This document shows, piece after piece, positions 10,471 to 21,400 of a DNA stretch of 64,000 nucleotides. The DNA is from Undaria pinnatifida (taxonomy: Eukaryota > Sar > Phaeophyceae > Laminariales > Alariaceae). The notes under the pieces are model-generated. The model did not search any database. It saw only the letters and a list, made by a program, of their open reading frames with translations, and had not been told where the DNA came from. How positions within the stretch are numbered: position 1 is the first letter of the stretch; the number at the start of each line of letters is the position of its first letter. A program made the position numbers and the translations under genes. Location: the NCBI GenBank assembly GCA_012845835.1, contig JABAKD010000021.1, positions 11,271,199-11,335,198 on the forward strand, written 5' to 3'.

Positions 10471-10860
10471 TGTAGAGGGACGGTCGCTTCTACAGTAGTG
10501 CTGCTTGCCGCATGATCGCTGTTGTGCCGATAGGTACATACAATACCAACCGCATTAAAATGGGCAGTAGAACGTCATGAACAGCTGGAGAACAGGGGCA
10601 GTACCGACCGTAGCAGCAATGTGAAATGTAGGATGTACCAACCACACTAAGATGGGCCGTACAAGTCCTGACATCTGCAGAAAAAATGCCAGCATCGACC
10701 CAAGCAGCATCGTGAAGGGCAGCATCAGAAAGACAGTATCACGCCTGAACGGCTGAAAAAATCTGCACCCCACACCGACCGCATTTGTAAACGGGCAGTT
10801 ACGTCGACAGCAGTGCAGTGTGCTCCTCTATCGCTGCTGTGCCCACACAGGGAAGGAGTA
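10455..10860 (-). repeat. Duplicated leader segment upstream of gag
   Basis: A segment of about 80 bp occurs at ~10455 and again at ~10769, both containing a CACCGACCGCA word followed by CGCTGTTGTGCC or CGCTGCTGTGCC. Similar blocks lie between them. The region precedes the gag-like ORF and has no supported coding frame; it looks like an untranslated leader. Confidence 0.5.
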
Positions 10861-10922
10861 TTAGTACTGCGTTCCAACACAAAAGGCAACCCCCATGCTG
10901 ACAGCGCGACAGAAGAATCCAG

Positions 10923-11297
10923 TGTTATATAAGGCTTAATGTGGGTAAGCTATTGGTTAACCTTTTGCAAGTGTTCAAATGGACTAGTACCCCAGTGATA
11001 CCTTAAAAAATGGCGTCGTCGACAGACCATGTTTTTTTTCGGGTCGTGGGTTCGAGTCCCACATCCACCATAATAAACCTTTTCAGATTTTCCTGTGTCG
11101 AACTTGAACAATACTCTCCCCGGTATCCCCAGGAAATAAAATCACTTGGATATTGACAGGTCCGCCCGTACATCCGGCCGACCTGGTATCCCGCCGTTTC
11201 AGGGGGGGGGAGTGTTCTAAGGCTTAGTTTGGGTAAGCTATTGGTTAACCTTTTGCAAGTGGTCAAACGGACTAATACCCCACTAAAACCTCAACAC
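10923..11297 (+). repeat. Two ~80-bp direct repeats flanking a tRNA 3' half
   Basis: The repeats start at 10923 and 11213, both with TGTT then TAAGGCTTA and the shared block GTAAGCTATTGGTTAACC. A G-tract (11201-11212) precedes the second copy, as a polypurine tract would precede a 3' LTR. Between them, 11046-11070 is a perfect tRNA T arm (GTGGG/TTCGAGT/CCCAC) plus an 8-nt acceptor-like end, followed by TTTT at 11079. This could be a very small LTR derivative (TRIM-like) or a tRNA-derived SINE. I see no matching tRNA 5' half. Confidence 0.4.
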
Positions 11298-12581
11298 CAG
11301 CATAGAAATTCAGCGTTCACTAAATTCAAGTTCTGTGGCACGGGAGAGCCAAGACGAAAACTCTCTCGAATCGATCTTGCGAGGGGCATTCGCACAGCAG
11401 CGGAGGGTGTCAGAGCTGCAGTGCTGTAGTTGCGCTCGCTGGGACAGTGAAGGGGCGAGCTGTGTGTTGAATGGGCGGAAGCGAAGCAGACGGCTCGGCT
11501 GCTGTAAAGTGACTTCAACAGCAGAAAATCCGACGGTAAACGGCATGTACTGGCAGAAAGCCCACTATGCTGTGCTGTAGTTGGTAGCGCTGCGAACGTG
11601 ATCAAGGTTGAAGCTACGTTACGTAGTGGATCGCAGTTTATCGCCAAAGATCAGGGGTGGGGTCCGGGTTGCGTCAAATTAGTATCTGTACTATTTTCAG
11701 CAGAAAGGGAACACAGTTTGTCCGACGCACAAGACAGATCAGCGCATGTACTGAGACCCACATAATAACCTGCTGCTCGCGTGTACTGCAAAAATCTCGA
11801 AGAAAAAGACAGCCCAAACACTCTGCGCGAGCCGTTGCCTGTTCTCCCGAAGGAGCATCAAAACGAGGGAGCCCCGAAACGAGCCGCTACGTCGAGGTAA
11901 AAAGTCATTCTAGCGCAGGGCCCGCAGTCCAAGGAGGTCCCTCGAAGGTCGGCCTGGCTCCGTCAACAGAGGTGTGCACAGTCCGGTGTTGGCTCTCAAC
12001 AAGCGGCATATCAAAAGTTGATGCCAGTAGTATGCTTAGTTGTCTTTGGTGTGTGCAGATGTGCAAAGGCCCCCGAGGCACAAAAGGAAGGGCAAGTCGA
12101 CAGGCGACCTTGGGGCTTGTTCTGGCTGCTCGCGGAGATATTGTGCAGGTAATTGCGCAGCGCGAGGTGGCAAGGGGGAACCATGTTGGCTGAGCGCGGA
12201 GCGAACGCGTCTGGTGGGTGGGGCTTCGGCCGGTCCGCTGCGGAGTTGCCGTGAAGCTGCTGGCGGGGAACGTGCGACCAGAAAGCCGAGGCGAAGAACG
12301 TGCTCCGGGGAGCAGCGTCTTCTGCGCGTAGTTCGAAGGTGTTATCCGTGCGCTACGTGCCCGGCGATCAACAGGAGGGGCCTCTGCCGTCTCACTGCTG
12401 TAGTGGTCGCCGTTGGAGAAGGAAGGGCGCTCCCTCCGTTGAGATGCTACCCGCGCGGGAACAGGGGTTTCGGACTCGACGAAAAGCAGAAAATCGCTAC
12501 TAAAAGAAAAAGGCATCGGAGAGATTCGAGGAGCACTGCTGCAAAAGCAACATCAAGCCAAGACGACGCCATTTCCCAAGT
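11298..12581. other. Unassigned stretch, no gene recognised
   Basis: Open frames of 118-203 codons exist on both strands (11291-11647, 11657-12193, 11905-12516). They overlap each other and show no motif. It may include upstream sequence of the NADAR element. Confidence 0.4.
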
Positions 12582-12795
12582 TATTGGGGACACACAGAGT
12601 GTCCCTTGCAGGTCTGCCTATTGAGCAGGTCCTCGGTAAGTACTCACTTTCTTAGCCGTGAGAACCGAGGCGCAAAAAATCGGTTTCATTTACTGACTAC
12701 CCTGAATAGATAACGCCAACCTATCATTCGAAAACGGCCAATTACCTATCAAATCAGGTGATTGCAGGCCTTTCATGGCCGTACCTTAACACCTG
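12582..12795 (-). repeat. Family A copy 2, 5'-truncated
   Basis: It matches the last ~210 bp of family A: the terminal GACAC..GTGTC hairpin, GCAGGTCTGCC..ATTGAGCAGG, then CCAACCTATCAT and the 'accttaacac' block. Sequence diverges abruptly after 12795. The 3' end is shared with the other copies while the 5' end is cut. Confidence 0.75.
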
Positions 12796-15200
12796 GCAGT
12801 GACTACCACGTGCTCAGAAGGTGGCAGTGCATAAAAAATACTACAATACCTCATCATACGAGATGAGGTTGTTGGGAAGCAAAAACGACGACTACAAAAA
12901 ATCAACTCGATGCACATTGCACGGTACCGGTTACGGCAACATGCGAAGTAGTCCCTGCATTCAGGCACTCTTGGTGCGGCCTGCACCGCGTAGTCCCGGC
13001 ATTGCACCCCCCGCGTAAAAGGCACAAGTTTACTTGAAATGTTGCATGGACTGTTTTTACAGGTTGGGCTACACCAAGCCTACGCTGCCACGTACTGGTA
13101 CAGAAGACCTACAATGTACAGAGTAGTAGCGTACAATGCACACACTCGTTCCAAGACCATCATGCCGTGACTACTGCCGCTGTACATTAAAGAAGCACAA
13201 CGTTCCCCCCTGATTTTGCGTATAGTGGTGGCGCCGCTCATTCAACCGCAAGACAGCACTCGTACTGTAAATTATTATATAATACAGAACATTGGGGATG
13301 GTGAGCGAAACACCGCCGCCAAACACATGTAACTTTAATTTTATGCCACTTGCCAAACTACTTATGGCGTATCGGATGCCCGGGCGCATCATACAATAGT
13401 AAAAAAAGACCCGACTCGTGATCAAGATGTTTGCCGCCCGGTCACTAGAGTTGCCCGGCGTATTAAAAAATTACCCTACCCATGACCAAGACGTTCACCG
13501 CTCCGTCCGATAATTCCGACATGCGATGCCTCCGGGGTATCAAGTTAACTTCATCCCCAAGGGAAACCTTGTAAAATATATCAAATCAAAAACCGTGGGA
13601 GAAACCGACGTAGCTTTGCTGAGTGTTGGATGGTCTGGCGGGAACCACTAGAGTTTCACGACAACGATGACAACGCCATGAAAATGAAACTAAACAAACG
13701 ACTCTTATTTCTCTGACGGTGGGCCGAGCTAAAACTGCAGTCTTAACAACGATGACAACAACGACAGCAGCAGCAACAACAACAGCTGCTGTAAAAGCGT
13801 CAGGTTGATAAGTCCAGCAATCAATCGTAGCAGCCATGGTCCCGCGATTTACTGCGTCAAGAAAAAGCTGCTCTTGTAGGCGGTGATTGTCGCTGAAAAC
13901 AACGAAAAACAGCTGCCACTGAATAAGCTGCTGGTTTCGGGTGCCGGCAAAAATAAACAAACTGCCACTACTGCTGTGGCTGGGGGTTGCTGCAGGAAAA
14001 GAAAGAACAGCGATTGGCAGCTACTGTCTGTGTTTTCTTCACAATACCGGGAGCCACCCACCCTTCGCCATACAACCACATTGAAAGCCTAGGCGATACC
14101 CGATAATAAGCCCAATCGTGGTCGTGAGGAAGATAAGCACAGTGGCAGCAATAAACGACCACCTGTGACTCTTGATGATACTGATACTACTGACGTATCC
14201 GTAGCTTTGCTCCGTTTCTCGTAGAGAAGCTGGCTTCCTGTCCAAGCTACAGACCTGCCCCATTTGTAGATTCACAAGGCGGGGGAAACGGGAAAGAGGA
14301 ACTGACTTGGTGAGATGATATCAACGTATATCTATGAGCAATATTATTGCTATAATACCGGTATCATATTATACTTGCCACCCGACAATACGCAGCTAGA
14401 GTGCCAGTCGCAAAACATGACAAGACATACATTGGAGATAACTGAACATGCGTGTAAGCTTTGTATGGGCGAAAGCCCATTTGACGCGCAGAAAAGCCTA
14501 AAACTAGCACGCCCCCTCACTATATATCAAATTTCCCCACCTAGAGTAAAAATACTAACACCAATCATTGTAGTGGAGAAAAAAAAATGTTTATAAAAGA
14601 AAAGGACCCCTCCCGCTAACAATTTTTAGCCACACAGCAAAACACAAGTACCAGCAAGCAGCTTCAAAATACGAGTACTGACTCGAAATTCGTCGAACTC
14701 ACCTGACGTCCTGAAAATATATTTATTTGTTTATTTATTTATTTTTAAATATTAGATTGACAGCGTATCAATTTGGAACCGTGAGTTCGTATCCCACAGA
14801 CCTTTTGTTTCTTTTGAGGGGGGAGTAGCTGACTTTAATTCTCGAATGCTGTATTAAGAGCAACATATAAGATAACTAATAATATTCTGTATTCGTACTC
14901 TTCCCGATATTAAGGCCGGGGGGAGAGAAAACAAAAAAAACCGCCTACCATACACATGATAGAGCAGTATAGTGGAAACCACAGTCATAAATTTATAAAA
15001 TAGATGTGATGTTTGATCTCGCTCAAAATTACCCACCTAAAGTATAAATACCAACACTTACCTTTATAGTGGACAAAAAATAAGACACCTCCCAATAAAA
15101 ACTCACTCACAGAGTATATTATGAGTACCAACAACGCAGCTTGCGAAGGTGAGTATTGACCTGAAATTCATCGAACTCACGGCTGACGTCCTTGAAATAT
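12796..15200. other. AT-rich non-coding stretch
   Basis: Only short unsupported ORFs. A T-arm-like word (GTGAGTTCGTATCCCAC) lies near 14782-14800 after an ATTT-rich tract, perhaps a decayed tRNA-derived SINE. Partial family B-like words ('cgaactcac..gacgtcctgaaaatat') appear at 14695 and 15170. Confidence 0.4.
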
Positions 15201-15204
15201 TTTT

Positions 15205-15985
15205 TATAAAATATATTATAAAAATGAAAATACACTCCAGCCAAGAGATCGAAGATTTTGTCGAAACTCATCTTCGCAAGCTGTGTGTGATACTCCGATC
15301 GCGCGTATTACGGGTTGTGTGTCCTCGTTAAGAATATAGGTCGGCGACTCCCCTTGCAACTACAGTGTAGCTATCAGGGTCAACAGGGTGATGTTAGGCA
15401 GTCTGTGCGCGGAAACTATAAAACCCGTTTCTGAGGGGGACAAAATCTGACAGCTGTGGAAGGAAATGCATCAGTTTATCAAGTGAATCCTGTAAGTCGA
15501 ATATCCGGTGAGGGGAGGGGGGAGTTTTGAAGGACGTGGGGGCCTGATTTTGATCAAAAGAGGGGCGGGAGGGGGGGAGGGGGGGGAGGGGACGGGTGGG
15601 GCAGGTCTATTTGTGCGTGGAAACTATAAAAGTTTCTTGTGGGGGACGGGGAGGAATGTGGCGGGGGGGGACGGGGGCGGGGGCGGAGGGCTTTAGGTCG
15701 CATAGATATAGGGGTTTGCTATACGCGTGGTGCTAGGTCTAGGCGATGGTGCGGGTGGTGGGTGGAAGGAGGGGGAGTTGGGGGGGGGGGGGGGGTGGGA
15801 AGTGCAGTAGCGGCATGGACGGCTCTGAAACGATAACGAGGCGATATCCAGGGCGTGGAAGTGTTTACTACTCTGGCGGATTTCGATAGTAGGTGGGGCA
15901 TTTAAGCAAGAGGAAGCGAGGGGAAAAAAAAATAGGCGGGGGGGGGGGGTTCAAGAGGTTTAGGTCACATATAATATTAAAATCA
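15205..15985 (+). repeat. Family B copy 1 with G-rich segment
   Basis: It begins near AAATACACTCCAGCC and carries the family landmarks in order: a GATCGAAGATT..GTCGAAACTC block, AAGCTGTGTGTGATACTCCG, GGTCGGCGACTCCCC, AGGGTCAACAGGGTGATG, GGAAACTATAAAACC, and GGGGGACAAAATCTGACAGC. A G-rich segment follows with 'gggtttgctatacgcgtggtgcta' and 'ctggcggatttcgata' words, also seen at 46.7-47.2 kb. No ORF is supported. Class unknown. Confidence 0.75.
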
Positions 15986-17990
15986 AGGATTTGGTCGACA
16001 CTAATGTTCGCAACATAAATATATGTATGATCATTATTTTTGGGGAGGATTCGGTCAGGAGTTTTTTTCCGTCTTGCCCGCAATATGCGATTCTCGGAAG
16101 TGGAATTCTTAGTAAAATGGCTTCGTTCGAGCGCCGTCTTCGGGGGGGGGCTCAAACACCCCCCGCCCTGCCGTCTTTGTTCCGCACCTGGCCGGGATCG
16201 AGTACGTGGGCTGAGCGAGACAAGCGAGAAAATCGCAATTTTTTGTACTTTGGGCGGTATACGCCCGAGCTTTTTTTCTCGAATTTGGCATATGCAGAGC
16301 TTGAACGAATACATCATATGGGAGAACATTTATTTCCAAGTTGGCATCATTTCCAAATTGGCTTCTTATTTCGTCCCCACCACACGTTTTTCATGGTCAC
16401 AGCTCGAAGCGTCATGCCTATTGTGCACATCATAGGACTGACTGCTGTGCCGTTGCTTTTCGACATCGGATTTCAAGGTTAAATACCTTTGTTCGAGCGT
16501 TCGTTGTCTTCGAGGGGAGCCTTTCCCTACCCAACTAACATAATTACACCCAGTGTCCGTGCTGATTCTCCATCCTAAAGAGATACAACTTATTATTATG
16601 TGGTCACAGACTGTGAGGCAGAGTAAACCAAACAATCGCAATTGATCAAGGAAAAAAACAAAATGCTAGCGTACCAGGTACGAGAACACTACAAAACAGG
16701 CCAGACCATGAAAAAAATATAAAACAAACACAACCAACGGAGTCGCTTGTAAAAATCGCAGTACGAGAAACAATGTTTTGTCAGTCTTTTATCGCTGCTC
16801 CAAAGAGTCGTTCCGTATGTATTGTCCCACGATCCACCATCCATCTTTCAGGACCACATAATAAATATCCCACACTAATCGATGTATATGTATCCCCACA
16901 AACGAAACGTGGATTCACTTTTAAAGGTAAGTGTGGTTATCAAGGTAGTAGTGTTTCGAACGCTTTGTTGTGTGGTTGCAAGAATTGCGCTGGCTACTGA
17001 CTGTTGTTGCTGGTCAATACATCGTGTGCGCCAGCAATTAATTGATGACAGTATAATAAAGTACAGGGATCTTTTTGATGATGTCATCTTGTGTTCGCCA
17101 GGAATTAACCGATGGTACAGAGTAGTAGGGTTCTTCTTGACGATATCTCCTGTGCGCCACAGCAATCTACGATATAGCAGTGTCATATAAAATAGGGATC
17201 TTCTGCACAAATATCTCGTGGTATCTATCACTACGCATACGCACGTCAGACGCAAGTCAATTGGAAAAAAGAAAATAGAAAAGGCAGAGAAGAAAGGAAA
17301 GGGCTATTATGTTCCGATGCAAGATCACCCTGTGTCAAGCCGAGTTGTGGGCAATATATATATATGGCTGTTAGTATGCCAGGACATGGCGATTTGACCG
17401 GTCTTCTTGTGATCCCGAATGGCTTTATCGTGATGATCTGGGCACCAATTGCATAGATTCATCCCGAGGTCGAGCGTTTGGTACGAATTGCGGTCGCATG
17501 ACAATTTTTTGCCCCACGCGTGAGTAGTACGCAAGGAAACCCGCAAAAATATTAGCGAGCTCAGGTTTCTGACCCAATAAGCGAATGGAATCGGAATTTT
17601 CGGCGATTTTTCTCGCTGCCGCATAATGAGCGACAAAGAGGCGATTATTTGGGCACAGCAAGTATTCCATGACTATTCGACCATTATGCCAATGAGTCAA
17701 ACACGCACTGTTGTGGCCTAATTTCAGGCTTTTTTCCACGGTTGGTTATTATGCTCGAGTCGTGCCTGTCTTAGTTCCACGTATTATTCTGTCGCTTTGC
17801 TTTGAATACCCCTTTTTTGTTTGAAATTAATTGTGCTTAAATAACCGGGGTGCCCTGAATCCAGCATACAAATGGCTCTAATCCGTCCATTCATATTGCG
17901 TCTGGTGCTGTTGTTGCTTATCATCCTCATTTTGAACGTGATTGCTCGGCACGCCAACCTGACATGAGCTCAAATCGATTTTTTGTGCGA
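15986..17990. other. Unassigned, one 163-codon ORF
   Basis: A plus-strand open frame of 163 codons lies at 15991-16482 (hydrophobic, Phe/His-rich C-terminus, no motif recognised). A ~60-bp block at 16548-16610 (CACCCAGTGTCCGT..) recurs at 32530. The rest has no supported ORF. Confidence 0.35.
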
Positions 17991-18099
17991 CCTATCATGC
18001 CAATAACTCATTGAGCTGCGCTCGCATTGCAAATGTTTGCCGTATGCGAGAATTTTGCGAGAAAACCCGACTCGGTCGAAATAATTGTGAGTTTATTGG

Positions 18100-18755
18100 G
18101 TCTAAGCCTACCAGCCAATCACGAGAAATAAGCCAATGGAGTCGGGGTTGACACGCCGTGCGGGGAGGTATATCGACCTGAGCGACCATCGTTTTAGTTC
18201 CTGCGTTGCTGGGGCTGTAGAGATATCCGGAGGTTTTCTGAACCGGGGATGGGGCCCTATCTCCCCCGTGTGCGACGGAACTGCCCCCCATCGGTTGGTG
18301 AACCTCTGTCATCCTCCTACTATTAATAGGGTGGGAGGCCGCTGTGGAGCTCGACCCAATCAGCGATTCTAGCCAATGGAACTGGTTTCAAGACCGTGGG
18401 GGGGAGGTGTCGACCCGAGAGAACTCGGTTTTCTTCCCCCGTTTGTCTAATTCTTAGATGTATGGAATGACCCCTGGACCGGGGATGGGACCCTATCGTC
18501 TCCGGGTGGAGTTGGCTCAATAATATACGATCCCCAGCCAATCAGAGATCGGCCGGTCGGTGGCATTGGGGATTTCCACACTGTACGGGGATGGATCAAT
18601 CCTGGTGATATATCCGTGTTCGTTCTCGGGTTGTCGGAGTTGTATATATGTGAATGAATTATGTTTCTGGGAATGACACCCTGTCATCCCCAGATGACGG
18701 TATCTTTATGCACGATCTCCGGCCACTGAGCGACCAGCAATCAGGCAAATATGCC
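18100..18755 (+). repeat. Three diverged ~200-bp tandem units
   Basis: Units begin at about 18115, 18355 and 18530 with an 'agccaat' word and share 'ccggggatgggaccctat' or 'gacaccctgtcatcccc' and 'cgacctgag / cgacccgag' words. Identity is low. No coding frame supported. Confidence 0.5.
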
Positions 18756-18769
18756 ATACCAGGAATTCT

Positions 18770-19625
18770 ATGTTCATATGTCCGCATAAAACTCGATCGA
18801 GCCGAAAATTCTTAACTACCAACTTATTTGTTCAGTGGTATCGCGTACTACTAATACTCCATCGACCAGACAGACGAGAGTGGTCTACAGCAACAAGTAG
18901 CAGCATTATTATTATAGCATTCGAGGAATTTAATGACGAAGGCAGCGACACTGTGCTTCACGCCTAGAATACCGTCAGCAAGTCTCTCCATCATCACTAT
19001 ACACACAGAGACACAGTCGGTCTGCGAGCCTCGGATCTAGATATTATACAAATATAAGTACACTCCAGCCAAGCTCCAGCTGCTGTGAGATCGAAGATTT
19101 CGTCGAAAACCATCTCTGCACGCTGTGTGTGATACTCCGATCTCGCGTATTATATTATGGTATCATGCATGTAGTAGCAGAAGCTGGTTCAGTGCGCGCC
19201 TGTCAGTTGCTACGTAGAGAACATGAAGCAAACATTTGGTCATACTCTGCTGGCCCTGGGTGATTGGTTGAGTCGAAACGTCAAGAAACGCACTCGAAAC
19301 GTCTCTTCGTGGCCAGACTAGAGGGTCAGTCTGCGTGCGCTCGGATTTATCCGATCGAAATATATATATATATATATGATGAAGCTCGGAATCGGATTCA
19401 CGCAAGAAACGGAGAAACGGAGGAAGCGACAGAAGTAGCGAGTAGTCCACTGTTAGACTCTATCGATCTGTTGGTAGTACTTTACGTTCTACACGCTTAG
19501 ACTATGTGTTGTGTGGTAACGGTTTTTACTCTCTATCGAATACTGAATCGAACAAGTCGATTTGCTGCCCTGCCCTACCCGGAGCATGGGTGCCGGCGAA
19601 TCGCCGGCACCCATGCGGAGCCCTT
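18770..19625 (+). repeat. Family I copy 1 with 16-bp perfect palindrome
   Basis: About 850 bp, colinear with 29335-30118: ATTCGAGGA.TT.AATGACGA, then ACCGTCAGCA.GTCTCTCCA, GCTGGTTCAGTGCGCGCC, CGGATTTATCC, and a terminal block GAGCATGGGTGCCGGCGAA. A partial family B insert (19050-19160) interrupts it. At 19584-19616 the terminal block is a near-perfect inverted repeat with 16-bp arms and a 1-bp centre. No ORF supported. Confidence 0.7.
19050..19160 (+). repeat. Partial family B copy
   Basis: Contains TACACTCCAGCC, GATCGAAGATTTCGTCG and GCTGTGTGTGATACTCCGAT, then stops after the 'cgcgtatta' word. It also has an internal 'aagctccagctg' insertion relative to other copies. Confidence 0.7.
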
Positions 19626-19989
19626 GTATATATATATTATCCGACAACGTAGAGATGCACGCAGTGCATACTTCTTTCTAATGCTTTTGTTAGGTACAGT
19701 ACAGAGCACCGATCAACATAATGTATCCGGGCCGTCGTACTGGATTTAGTTTAGAATGCGCCATCTCCACCTACGTAGCCAAACCTGGGTCGGTATTCAT
19801 GTTTCTTATTATAGGCGTCCTGCCGTGTATTTTTAAGGGAGTTCCTTAAAGGCTTTCCGTCAAGGGGCAACTGTGCCGTCAACCGGCAACTTTGGGCAAA
19901 AAAGGGATGCGTATTAACGCCATTCGATGTTTTTCGACCGGGTTAGGCGTTACCCCCCGAGTTTTCTTCCTTCGGGATGTTTGGAAAAG

Positions 19990-21400
19990 GGTGCGTGTGA
20001 CACGAACATTGGCCGGGTCGAGCCGGTCAAGGTACGAGGTAGAGTGATAGATGAGCGTTAGGGGGACGCGTGACGGTGGGGGGCTGCGGGTGCGACGGGT
20101 TTCTGAATATGGACTGGCCGGGGTACGATGGGGTCTTGATCAGTATTAGGGCACGAAGGCGTGATTGCGGCCGGGAGAGGGGGGAAGGGGGGGGGGCGTG
20201 GGCGTTATGAGAGGGAAGTTCGGGGCGGTCAGGCGACAGGGTAGTGGGACGCGTGGTGGCGGAGGGGGGGGGGGGGCGGGGGGGTTGCCGAAGTCGGACT
20301 GGCCGGGGTACGGCGGGGAATTGGTCAGTGGCAGGGAAGAAAAGCGTGATTGGGGGCCGCGAGCGGGGGAAGGGAGTGGTGCGTAGGCGTTATGAGGGCG
20401 CGATGTACCCAGGTCGGGTCGGTCAGGGTGCGATAGGGAGATTAAATAGCATCAGGGGAGGGAGGCGTGATGGTGGGGGGTAGGGGGGCAGATCGGATCC
20501 GGCCAGGGTACGACGAGGTATTGATTAGGGTTATAGAACACATGGGCGTGATTGGGGGTGGGGTGGGGACGGAGATGGGGATGGGAATGCGGGTGGGGGT
20601 GGTCGTGGCGGATCGGACGGGGTTCGACGGGGTACTTATCAGCTTTAGGACCCACGCGGTTCCGGGGGGGGGCGAGAGGGGGCGGGTGCCCAGGTCGGAC
20701 CACCTAGGGTGCGACGGAGTATTGATCAGCATAATAGGTAGTGGGAGCGGGGGCGGGCAGGGCGGACCGGCCAGCGTGCGACGGGGAGAGTGTGAGGATA
20801 CAAAGACGTGGTTGGGGGGGGGTTGACCAGGTCGAACCGATCACGGTGCGACAGGGTATTAATTAGCGTTTGGAAACAGAGGTGTTTGGGTGGGCGGCGG
20901 CGAGGGGCTGCTCTTGTCGGATCGGCTAGAGTGAGACGGGGAGACCGATCCGCTTTCGGATACAGGTGTGATTGGGGGGGGGGGGCGTACTCATGTGTTG
21001 CTTGCTTTAGTCATTTGACCATTTGACCATTGACCACGCATCCCTTTCGAGACGGAACACCGTTCCTACTCGAAATAGAGACATCCCAACATTTAGGTGC
21101 TCATTACGCTTTTTCCATATATTACATAGAAACTGTTTGCTTGTCCTATCCCCCTCCTGTTTCGCCGTCTGTGGCCACCAACTGTCTCCTAGGATAGCTG
21201 CGATTGGGGGGAGGGGGGGGTTCTAGGTTCGGCCGGCTAGGTGCGACGGGGTATTTATCAGCGTCGTTAGAGCACACGTGACATGCGCCACGCCATCAAA
21301 CCGGGGGGAGGGGGGGGTGGCACTTGCCAGACTACGGCGTGATAGGGTGTTTGGTCAACTTCAGGGTACGATAATGTGATGAGAGGCGTGCGGAGGGGTA
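19990..21400 (+). repeat. Degenerate G-rich minisatellite, ~90-130 bp period
   Basis: Roughly eleven units. Each has a 'cggaccggccagggtgcgac'-like word, then GGGGTATTGATCAGC, a variable stretch, and GGCGTGATTGGGGGG ending in a G-run. Spacing varies because the G-runs differ in length. Open frames within it are glycine/arginine low-complexity shadows and were not called. Confidence 0.75.

Larger units (their letters stand above)
2402..10500 (-). mobile_element. Degraded gag/NADAR retroelement with family A 3' region
   Basis: Read on the minus strand, the order is: repetitive leader (~10.9-10.4 kb), gag-like ORF with CCHC knuckle (10.4-8.28 kb), minisatellite-bearing linker (8.0-6.3 kb), NADAR domain (~6.24-5.8 kb), linker repeats (5.1-4.97 kb), proline-rich stretch and aromatic C-terminal module (4.56-3.51 kb), then family A as 3' region (3.52-2.40 kb). 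The C-terminal stop is continuous with family A both here and at 48.6 kb, which ties these pieces into one element. I found no reverse transcriptase, protease or integrase motif inside it, so its class is open: an LTR element that lost pol, a non-LTR element, or a non-autonomous derivative. Several frameshifts and stops show that this copy is dead. Confidence 0.6.

Noticed and set aside
11040-11075. Functional tRNA gene
   Set aside because: Only the T arm and 3' acceptor strand are present; no 5' half pairs with it.
14775-14805. tRNA gene suggested by a T-arm-like word
   Set aside because: No acceptor, D or anticodon arm can be built around it.
20165-20826. Glycine/arginine-rich ORFs of up to 119 codons
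   Set aside because: Translation of the G-rich minisatellite; frame differs from unit to unit.
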